Positions 22,836-28,897 of a stretch of 28,897 bases of DNA are shown here, in pieces. How positions within the stretch are numbered: the first letter of the stretch is position 1; every line of letters starts with the position of its first letter. This DNA comes from an uncultured Muribaculaceae bacterium (GTDB taxonomy: Bacteria > Bacteroidota > Bacteroidia > Bacteroidales > Muribaculaceae). Made by a program: the position numbers and the translations under genes. The notes beneath the pieces were generated by a model. That model saw only the letters and a program-made list of their open reading frames with translations, was not told the DNA's origin and did no database searches. The stretch spans positions 1 to 28,897 of the forward strand of contig CAJTZQ010000044.1 in NCBI GenBank assembly GCA_910583795.1, given 5' to 3'.

Positions 22836-24337
22836 TCAAGAAAGATCTTGGTGCCGTCTTTTTTGACGGTCTTGGCGTTTGCGCGGATATGAGCGATCTC
22901 GTCGAGAGTAGACTGAGCTTCCGGGATAGAGGGGAGAGCTTCATTCATAAGCTGTTCAGCCTTGTCGTAGTCTTCCATGAGGAAGGCAAGCGAACCGCGT
23001 GCGTAGATAGCCTCCGGAGAGTCGCCGGCACGTTTGAGATACTGGTCAGCCTTTTCGAAATCCCTGCGCTGAAGCGCCGCATTGGCAGCATTGATATTAG
23101 CGGTGGGATCATCGGGATACATCCTCACTGCGGTCTCATAGACGTCGTTAAACTCATCGCTGCCCGGTTCCGCTGCATTCCCAAGCAGGAAGAACTCACG
23201 GAGCGACAGACGGTTAGGCTTAGTGCGCATCACTTCCCGAATCTTGTTGAGATCGTCGAAACGCTTGATTTCGTATGTGATGCGATAATCTGTATGACGC
23301 AATGCCGGATAGAAGTTCTGGAGCATGAACTTATATTCTGCAGGATACGTACGTTTTATTTTCGCCTCCTTGGCGTCAGGTTCCATATTGGAATCGATCA
23401 TCACCATAATCTCCTCTTTATGATCCATGTTGGAGTTGCTGACAAACCTGCGGAGACCTGCCCAGTCTTCCGGCTCATAGTCGGTAGCCATGATGTTGTC
23501 GGGGAACTTGTAGAGCTGACTGATATATTTTTTAAGCGCGGCTGTACGCCCGATGGCAAGGTCGGTGTTGTGGCTGTAGGGGCTTTCGGGAGATGCGTAA
23601 CCTTTCAGCCATACTCCGGTGATAGTCACGTCTTTGTCGTTGTAGACGGTGTCGATTGTTGACTGGATCTTTCCGAGTTCACGCACATTGTTGCGATATT
23701 CAGGATAGATGATGGTCTGATTCACAGGGAAGTCTACAAACGCCGAACCTTCGAGGGTCTCTATCTTCGCGCCGGTGTCTTTAGCCTGGAAATATACAAT
23801 CTCCGGGATTGTCGGATCGACCTGAAAATAATCAGAAACCGGGTCGAGACGCTCGGCTATCAGGCAGTCCGCGCAACCATAGAGTTGCCGGCGCATGATG
23901 AGTTTTGAATTTGCCATCCAGTCCTGATAGGGGGTGTCGGCATGATAGGCAAACCCCGACGGGCGCTCGGAATTCTTAAAGATGCTCTGATCATTACCGG
24001 AAGCGGCATTATAATTACTAATTGCAAATTTATCATTACTAATTGTCCCAAGGGGGTGCCGTCCGTTGCGGAGATACTGAATGTAGCGCTGCCGTCCGTA
24101 GACTCCCACGGAAGGGAGAGCGAGCGTGTCGCCGTTTTCAGATATGATGAGCGGGGTGAGCACCTGTGCGCGTGAACTTTCCACGTCTGTCGGCTTGAAA
24201 TCGAGGGTCATGTCAATGACCATATAGTCTCCGTGCCGGTGGAATGAAATTCCATCGACTCCCACGGGAGAGATCCCCTTGGCGTCCGCCAGGAAAGAAC
24301 AAGCCGCAATAGATAGTATAAGTATTGATTTCTTCAT
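22832..24337 (-). CDS. DUF3868 / OmpA-like / TPR protein of the fimbrial operon
   Basis: The 501-aa protein has a signal peptide (MKKSILILSIAACSFLADA), a DUF3868 region (about 22-110), an OmpA-like segment with VWLKGYASPESPYSHNTDLAIGRTAALKKYI (about 235-270), and TPR-like helices at the C-terminus (NAANAALQRRDFEKADQYLKRA, GSLAFLMEDYDKAEQLMNEA). Such proteins accompany type V pilus genes in Bacteroidales. OmpA-like domains often bind peptidoglycan, so a periplasmic anchoring or assembly role is plausible. Residues about 97-112 are encoded by heptad-type repeats. The gene lies between DUF3575 and the major subunit. Confidence 0.85.
   Translation of the reverse strand: MKKSILILSIAACSFLADAKGISPVGVDGISFHRHGDYMVIDMTLDFKPTDVESSRAQVLTPLIISENGDTLALPSVGVYGRQRYIQYLRNGRHPLGTISNDKFAISNYNAASGNDQSIFKNSERPSGFAYHADTPYQDWMANSKLIMRRQLYGCADCLIAERLDPVSDYFQVDPTIPEIVYFQAKDTGAKIETLEGSAFVDFPVNQTIIYPEYRNNVRELGKIQSTIDTVYNDKDVTITGVWLKGYASPESPYSHNTDLAIGRTAALKKYISQLYKFPDNIMATDYEPEDWAGLRRFVSNSNMDHKEEIMVMIDSNMEPDAKEAKIKRTYPAEYKFMLQNFYPALRHTDYRITYEIKRFDDLNKIREVMRTKPNRLSLREFFLLGNAAEPGSDEFNDVYETAVRMYPDDPTANINAANAALQRRDFEKADQYLKRAGDSPEAIYARGSLAFLMEDYDKAEQLMNEALPSIPEAQSTLDEIAHIRANAKTVKKDGTKIFLE
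24008..24045. repeat. Heptad-type block F inside the DUF3868 gene
   Basis: AATTACTAATTG and CATTACTAATTG occur about 20 bases apart inside the coding region, the same words that end block A (AATTACTAATTACTAATT). They encode about TISNDKFAISNYNA in frame. Confidence 0.65.
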
Positions 24338-24497
24338 TAGTCAGTTTTTGTGAGAGGTGAGATTTGAGCTGTGAGTCATTATTTTATTAGTCATTAGTCG
24401 AGGGTCGTTGGTCGAGGGTTTATGGGATATGGTTTAAGAGCTATTTGAAGCCACGCAAGAATCTTAAACCATAAACTCTAAACTCTAAACCCTAAAC
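24338..24497. repeat. Heptad quasi-repeat block D
   Basis: The block fills the gap from the DUF3868 start to the DUF3575 stop. The G/T arm 24340-24437 uses ATTAGTC, GAGGGTC, GTTGGTC and GTGAGAG words. The A/C arm from 24463 reads CTTAAAC, CATAAAC, TCTAAAC, TCTAAAC, CCTAAAC and ends at the stop codon (24500-24498). The last words resemble the telomeric CCCTAAA, most likely by convergence. Confidence 0.85.
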
Positions 24498-25082
24498 TCA
24501 AAATACGTACACCAAGTTAATCGCCGCTTTTGTTACGCCAAAATAGTTGTGAGGCTTGTCGTTTTCGATCTTCTTTCCACACCCTGCGCAGCGGAAACGG
24601 TCATAGCGTGTGTAGGTCCATCCTATTCCGAGTTCCGCCTCGAGGTTCCAGTGCTCGGAGAGCGCCCAGTCATAGCCGTAGGCAACACCGAGACCTCCGA
24701 ACCATCCCTGGTAGCGGGTGTCTTTGATTTTCCTGAAGTCGGTGCCTAAGAATGAGAAAGGGATGTCGAGTCCGCCGACGTTATACTGTCCTCCGAGGAG
24801 GTGCGCCCCCACGAAGTGACCCGAGAAGCGGTCGCAAAACCAGTAGCGGATCTCCGGTTGCACCACCCAGTGTTTCCATTTGCGGTCGTGAGAAAGATCC
24901 CAGACATTAAACTGTCCGGAAACGTCGAGTGTCCATCTCGGGGCGAGGGCGACCTCCGCAGCGAGGTTGGGGTTTAGAAAACCGTCGCTGAGGAGATTCG
25001 TCTTCAGGGCTGCCTTCTGAGCTGAAGCACCCCCAAATGCTCCAATTAAAAGTAGGAGCAAAGTTAAAAGTTTAACTTTCAT
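24498..25082 (-). CDS. DUF3575 outer-membrane beta-barrel protein, first fimbrial gene
   Basis: The 194-aa protein starts with a signal peptide (MKVKLLTLLLLLIGAFGGASAQ) and then KAALKTNLLSDGFLNPNLAAEVALAPRWTLDVSGQFN, the typical DUF3575 start. Alternating strands such as WVVQPEIRYWF, FVGAHLLGGQYNV, GWFGGLGVAYGYDW and WNLEAELGIGWTYTRYDRF end in AAINLVYVF, an aromatic outer-membrane C-terminus. DUF3575 genes lead many Bacteroidales type V pilus operons. The exact role is unknown. A strong promoter lies about 390 nt upstream, so the mRNA has a long leader. Confidence 0.88.
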   Translation of the reverse strand: MKVKLLTLLLLLIGAFGGASAQKAALKTNLLSDGFLNPNLAAEVALAPRWTLDVSGQFNVWDLSHDRKWKHWVVQPEIRYWFCDRFSGHFVGAHLLGGQYNVGGLDIPFSFLGTDFRKIKDTRYQGWFGGLGVAYGYDWALSEHWNLEAELGIGWTYTRYDRFRCAGCGKKIENDKPHNYFGVTKAAINLVYVF

Positions 25083-25085
25083 ATA

Positions 25086-25477
25086 TTTAGTAAGTAGGCT
25101 AATTATTCGTTGTTTGTGTCAGTCATTCACTTTTCCCGTATGTCGACGAAATTTATGGATGCGACGAAACGGGCTGGAGCATTGGGGGGCTGCAGTCTAT
25201 GGGTTAAACTGAAAAAATAAATTTACAGTTATCGGTTAATCGTGAAAATTTAAGGGGTAGTATGGCTACTCCGGTATCCAGTGATGATGGATAGGATCCA
25301 TGATGTTCGCTAAAAGTTTTCATATTCCGTAGTGTAGTAGGCTAAATGTTTGTGTCAGTTTATTTTGCAAGCTCAAAACAAGCAGGCAGATTCCTCTGTG
25401 TCAGAGGTGGTGATGGACTGTAAGATAATCTACAGCCAAGAGATTTAGTAAATTTATGCGTAGTAGGCTTAATTTCC
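25086..25477 (-). promoter_or_regulatory. Long structured 5' leader of the fimbrial operon with repeated AGTAGGCT elements
   Basis: AGTAGGCTAA or AGTAGGCTTAA occurs three times (about 25093, 25337 and 25461), twice followed by TGTTTGTGTCAGT. Perfect hairpins are ATGGAT/ATCCAT (25287-25301) and CCTCTG/CAGAGG (25393-25407), with a weaker CTGTA/TACAG nearby. The last AGTAGGCT copy lies 7-10 nt before the start codon and the first lies near the predicted transcription start. The triplication and the length suggest post-transcriptional control, which is inference. No known riboswitch was recognised. Confidence 0.5.
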
Positions 25478-25480
25478 ATG

Positions 25481-25512
25481 CAAAATTAATAAATCTTACG
25501 ATTGAAATCAAA
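25481..25512 (-). promoter_or_regulatory. Strong Bacteroidetes promoter of the fimbrial operon
   Basis: Read leftward, TTTG (25512-25509), 20 nt, then TAATTTTG (25488-25481). Both boxes and the spacing fit the Bacteroidetes consensus TTTG-N19/20-TAnnTTTG, the best match in the window. Transcription would begin near 25474. Confidence 0.75.
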
Positions 25513-25569
25513 CAATTCAATAGAAAAATTTGACTATTAGTGATTTTTTAACAATTTGCCGTCTGTTGA

Positions 25570-25680
25570 AGGATTAGGGTTTAGAGTCATTAGTGAATTA
25601 GTCATTAGTTATGAATAGTACGTTTCAGATTATTCTTAAACCATATCCTATATACTATAAACTATAAACTCGTCAACCAA
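25570..25680. repeat. Heptad quasi-repeat block E
   Basis: G/T arm (GGATTAGGGTTTAGAGTCAT then TAGTGAATTAGTCATTAG) leads to a centre with TTTCAGATTATTCTTAAAC (about 25623-25641), then an A/C arm of TATAAAC-type words to 25680. The centre matches block B closely. This copy lies between the fimbrial promoter and the terminator of the 965-aa gene, outside the operon. Confidence 0.8.
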
Positions 25681-25690
25681 TAACAAAACA

Positions 25691-25718
25691 AATGGCGGAT
25701 CATCACTGACCCGCCATT
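25691..25718 (-). terminator. Probable terminator of the 965-aa lipoprotein gene
   Basis: AATGGCGG (25691-25698) pairs with CCGCCATT (25711-25718), 8 bp with a 12-nt loop. Read leftward it is followed by TGTTTTGTTATTGG, a T-rich tail. It lies 130 nt beyond the stop codon at 25848. Confidence 0.7.
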
Positions 25719-25847
25719 CCTGCTCATGATAATGTATATGCTAATACATTCTTAAAATAAATAATACTTGTTCTTATCGCTTTGATAACACCTTTGTCTA
25801 ACGATATAACTTAGAATGGTGTCGCATTCTTTAGCGTTTCCAACTCA

Positions 25848-28745
25848 TTAGAGTTTCTTCTTCAAAGGAACAGCTACTGTGCCTTTGAGAACACCCCACT
25901 TGTGAGCTACAGTTACAGGAACAAGCAGGTAGCAGTCTGACTGGATTGCTGAACCGTTGTTCTGGAATGTGAGCACACCGGTTGAGTTATCTACGTTTGC
26001 TGTCATGTTGAGTGAAGCAAGTGTAACTCCGTCAGTTGCAGTGGCTGAAGTGGCAACCTTGATTGCGCTGCTGTCGAATACAGGATTCTTTATCACGTAG
26101 AACTTCCAGTAGTCAGCTGCATGAGGATTAGCAGTAGTGTTCTGGGTTGCAACAACATTGTTGTAAGCATCCTTGATCAAGAGGTTGTCCTTGATGTTCA
26201 TAGAGACTGCTGCAGAGTTGTCTGTGATGCCGTTTGCTGTGGTTGTACCGATTGTGAGGATCTTGACAACTTCAAGGTTGATCGTGCCGATAGTGTATCT
26301 GTTCTGTGCAAGACCGTTGATATCGGAATTGAAGTTAACCTTGATAGTGCCACCGTTGCTTGCAAGGTTCTTACCCTTAGCGTCGTTGGCGATTGTGTAG
26401 TTGACAGCAGTGAGGTCTGCCTGATTTTCTGCTGTGAGAGACCATGCAGTAAAGCCTGTCAATGGTTCGCCGAGATAGCTTTCAGTCTGAGCTGATGCAG
26501 GAGCATATTCGATATTATACTGCGCGCAAGAGAGAAGACCGTTTACGTATGGTTTGTTGCGACCTTCGAGAATGTTGGTGTTGTAAACAGCTGTCTGACC
26601 ATCCACATAAGGAATTGCCATAGGAACTACTGTCACCTTCATTGTGTTGTTGTTCCACTTGATTGCGTTGGTTGTTCCAAGAGTTGTAGCAGCAACTGTA
26701 GTCTTGACAGTCCAGGTCAAGTTGAGGACAACGTCAGGATAGAGACCTTCAGAATTCTTGAATGTTACAGTTCTCTTGAATTCCTTGCTGTTCTCTCCAA
26801 CTTTGAGTACGCCAAGATCTGAAGGACCTGCTGTCCAAACCATGACAGGTGTTGAAACATCAGTAGTGGAGACAGGAGTTACAGTAAGATCTGTGTTTTC
26901 GCCTGTTGCAGCAGCTGATATTACAGGAGTTGTGTCATAAATTCTGTTGAAGTCGCTCTTGCTCATACCGCTACCGCCGTTCAGTTTCTCAAGAACCTCT
27001 TCTGCCATGTAATCCCATGTGAAGTTGTGAGTTGCACCTGTGCAAGCGGCTCCATTGTCTGTAACAGGGAGATTGAATACAACAGGCTGCATATTTTCAG
27101 CAGTGAATTTAACCTTGAAGTAGCCGACCTCGATAACATTGTTGTTGTTGAGGTCATAAAGAGTGGCACGGATAATAGGCTCTTTGCCGATAATGTTTTT
27201 ATTATCCTCTGCTCCTGAAGCTGCTATCGGGGTCAAAATATTGCCATCAATCTTAGCAAATTTCTGCTGGTTGGTTTTGTCGGTTGTTGAAGTTTCATAA
27301 GCCTTTGTAGCAACCTGATACTTGATGCCGAGACCATATTTCTCCAGATCAGCAACTTTAAGATTGGTATGGGTTGTAGAAAGGAACTTGCAACCTTCTA
27401 CAAGAGTGCTGAGATCGAATGTCTGATTGTAGACGATATTCTTTGCAACAAGCTTACCGGCAGCTGAACTATACAATGTAGTAGAGTCATTCCAGAGGTG
27501 ACCGTTCTTGTCTGCACTGACAAGAGCGGCATCCTTAACGAAACGAAGTTCAGGGGTGAAGTAAGTCTCTGAAAGGCGTGTGAATTCTGAATATACTTCA
27601 GCTGAATTCTCACCGTCAAACAGATGCTTGGAAGCTACGGGAACTTTCAATGAAACTGTATAGATCTTGTTGTCTGCAAGGTTCAATGAAGTTGTAGTGG
27701 CTTTGCCAAGGTTTACTGTAAGAAGACCGTTATCTTCAACCTTTGCATTAGCAACAGTAACTACCTTCGGATCACCTGCACGTGTGGTGGCGATCTTAGT
27801 TACATATTCCATGCCTGCAACATCAATATCCTCGATCTTGAGAGTACCGGGGTTCAGACGATATTGAGCTGTAGTTGAATTGTTGGTGATGATAAATTCT
27901 TTCTGACCTTCTGTTGCTGCAACCCAAGCATTGTTTTTAAATACTTTCTTGGTATATTTTGCAGACTCGAACTCGATTGTCGGGATTCCACCTACATAGA
28001 GATCCGGAACAAGTGTTACGGAAGTAAGGCGCTGTGAAAGTATGCCGGCGATGGTGTTGATGGCATTTGAAACTTCAGTAGAAATCTTTGTGGAAATTTT
28101 TGCAAGATCTCCCTTGATTTCATTGATAGAAGCAGTGTTTGCCTCAGCTTTTCCCTTAACTGTTTTAAGGTCAGCCTGAATAGCCTCGATAGAAGACTTC
28201 ATTGCAGGAACGTCAGTCTTAAGGCTTTCAAGAGCTTTGAGCTGAACGTTGATTGCTGAAATCTGTGTGTTGGCTTCCTGAATCTGAGTGGAGAGACTGC
28301 CGAGCATTTCGTCAACCTTGGTCAGGTCGATATTGCTGAGACCTTTCTCGATACCATCGATCCTTCCTGAAAGTGCGGCAAGCTCTTTGGCTGTCTCGGC
28401 GTTCATGTCGCTCATCTGAGACTGGAGCTTCTCAACCTCTGCAATGGCTGCGGCGATTGCCTCAGCCTTAGCCTCTTCTGCAGCTTTCTTTGCAAGAGCA
28501 ACCTCTTCTGTTGCTTTGTCTGCCTTGTCTGCAGCAGCCTTTGCGTCGTTGGCGGCAGCTGTAGCAGCGTTCTGCGCAGTTTCCAAAGCAGTCTTAAGGC
28601 TGCTGATCTGGCTGCTCAGATCACCGGTGGTGGTGTTGAGATCTTTAATATCTCCATCGTAGTCTTTGCAACCTACCAAACCCATCGGCATGCTGCCAAG
28701 CAACAATGAACACATCGCAAGATTCAATAAACTTTTTTTGTTCAT
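25848..28745 (-). CDS. Large surface lipoprotein with alanine-rich coiled coil
   Basis: The 965-aa product has a lipoprotein signal ending GLVGC (Cys26), followed by KDYDGDIKDLNTTTGDLSSQ. Residues about 35-240 form a long Ala/Lys/Glu-rich coiled coil (AAANDAKAAADKADKATEEVALAKKAAEEAKAEA, then heptads such as ALSGRIDGIEKGL). From about 245 (SQRLTSVTLVPDLYVGGIPTIEF) the protein turns beta-rich and Thr/Asn/Val-rich to the end. Similar Bacteroidales proteins carry a coiled-coil N-terminus sometimes annotated as a PL29-lyase N-terminal domain, but no lyase catalytic domain is recognised here. A trimeric or filamentous surface stalk, or a major coat protein, is plausible but not shown. It has its own terminator and is not part of the fimbrial operon. 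Confidence 0.7.
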   Translation of the reverse strand: MNKKSLLNLAMCSLLLGSMPMGLVGCKDYDGDIKDLNTTTGDLSSQISSLKTALETAQNAATAAANDAKAAADKADKATEEVALAKKAAEEAKAEAIAAAIAEVEKLQSQMSDMNAETAKELAALSGRIDGIEKGLSNIDLTKVDEMLGSLSTQIQEANTQISAINVQLKALESLKTDVPAMKSSIEAIQADLKTVKGKAEANTASINEIKGDLAKISTKISTEVSNAINTIAGILSQRLTSVTLVPDLYVGGIPTIEFESAKYTKKVFKNNAWVAATEGQKEFIITNNSTTAQYRLNPGTLKIEDIDVAGMEYVTKIATTRAGDPKVVTVANAKVEDNGLLTVNLGKATTTSLNLADNKIYTVSLKVPVASKHLFDGENSAEVYSEFTRLSETYFTPELRFVKDAALVSADKNGHLWNDSTTLYSSAAGKLVAKNIVYNQTFDLSTLVEGCKFLSTTHTNLKVADLEKYGLGIKYQVATKAYETSTTDKTNQQKFAKIDGNILTPIAASGAEDNKNIIGKEPIIRATLYDLNNNNVIEVGYFKVKFTAENMQPVVFNLPVTDNGAACTGATHNFTWDYMAEEVLEKLNGGSGMSKSDFNRIYDTTPVISAAATGENTDLTVTPVSTTDVSTPVMVWTAGPSDLGVLKVGENSKEFKRTVTFKNSEGLYPDVVLNLTWTVKTTVAATTLGTTNAIKWNNNTMKVTVVPMAIPYVDGQTAVYNTNILEGRNKPYVNGLLSCAQYNIEYAPASAQTESYLGEPLTGFTAWSLTAENQADLTAVNYTIANDAKGKNLASNGGTIKVNFNSDINGLAQNRYTIGTINLEVVKILTIGTTTANGITDNSAAVSMNIKDNLLIKDAYNNVVATQNTTANPHAADYWKFYVIKNPVFDSSAIKVATSATATDGVTLASLNMTANVDNSTGVLTFQNNGSAIQSDCYLLVPVTVAHKWGVLKGTVAVPLKKKL

Positions 28746-28882
28746 GTTAAAAATGTTAAGTGTTAATTTATATTGTTGTTTTTATTGACAATCAAGAGGA
28801 GTGAGACCCCACATATTGTCGTGGTATTGAATACTTGTTTTTCCTATTTTTTATCCCAGATTTTAGATGTAATTATTAATTG

Positions 28883-28897
28883 TCTCTTCTTAAGAGA
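28883..28897. repeat. Short perfect hairpin at the window edge
   Basis: TCTCTT (28883-28888) and AAGAGA (28892-28897) are complementary with a 3-nt loop. The stem could extend beyond the window and be a terminator of the next gene. No consensus promoter was found for the 965-aa gene in 28746-28882. Confidence 0.35.

Noticed and set aside
22820..23662. 280-aa + strand ORF
   Set aside because: It is antisense to the DUF3868/OmpA-like gene, which is clearly the real gene.
24463..24499. CCCTAAA-type words as telomere-related sequence
   Set aside because: The words drift between units and belong to the wider heptad family; there is no sign of a chromosome end.

Overview
The window reads as chromosomal DNA of a Bacteroidales bacterium, probably a gut Muribaculaceae-like species (inference). 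The support is promoter -7 boxes of the Bacteroidetes form TAnnTTTG, few Shine-Dalgarno sequences, a complete type V (FimA/Mfa1-class) fimbrial operon with DUF3575 and DUF3868 genes, and a Bacteroidales-type coiled-coil lipoprotein. No rRNA or tRNA gene was recognised.

Region 1 (1-8800) is a complete type I-C CRISPR-Cas locus, all transcribed leftward: cas3-cas5-cas8c-cas7-cas4-cas1-cas2, an AT-rich leader, and an array of 11 repeats that runs off the left edge. Just upstream of cas3, on the opposite strand, lies what I consider the most important feature of the window. It is a single crRNA-like unit (about 8645-8775) made of a degenerate 32-nt pseudo-repeat, which keeps the 6-bp stem and the exact 12-nt 3' tail of the true repeat, then one pseudo-spacer, then a perfect intrinsic terminator. 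The first 14 nt of the pseudo-spacer match the DNA at the cas3 start codon and promoter at 12 positions. That target sits directly behind a TTC PAM, and the two mismatches fall at guide positions 6 and 12, the positions that Cascade flips out. This is the architecture expected of a CRISPR-resembling regulatory RNA that directs Cascade to repress its own operon.

Region 2 (8800-13600) is a mixed accessory stretch. It holds a RAYT-like (REP-associated Y1/HUH) transposase with a C-terminal Rossmann-like extension, flanked by REP-like hairpins. Next come a zinc-less MsrB lipoprotein and a convergent SotB-type sugar efflux transporter whose stop codons overlap. The region ends with two genes that look cut off against each other at a rearrangement junction, a small secreted protein and a RhuM N-terminus.

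Region 3 (13419-25512) is a leftward fimbrial operon: DUF3575 outer-membrane protein, DUF3868/OmpA-like/TPR protein, Mfa1-family major fimbrillin, FimB/Mfa2-family anchor, a 649-aa accessory lipoprotein and a 1137-aa probable tip adhesin. It has a strong consensus promoter at 25481-25512, a roughly 390-nt structured 5' leader and a terminator at 13419-13449. Most of its intergenic gaps are filled from stop codon to start codon with degenerate 7-nt quasi-repeats, and two such blocks also lie in frame inside coding regions.

Region 4 (25513-28897) holds another heptad-repeat block, a terminator, and a 965-aa lipoprotein with an alanine-rich coiled coil followed by a beta-rich surface region.
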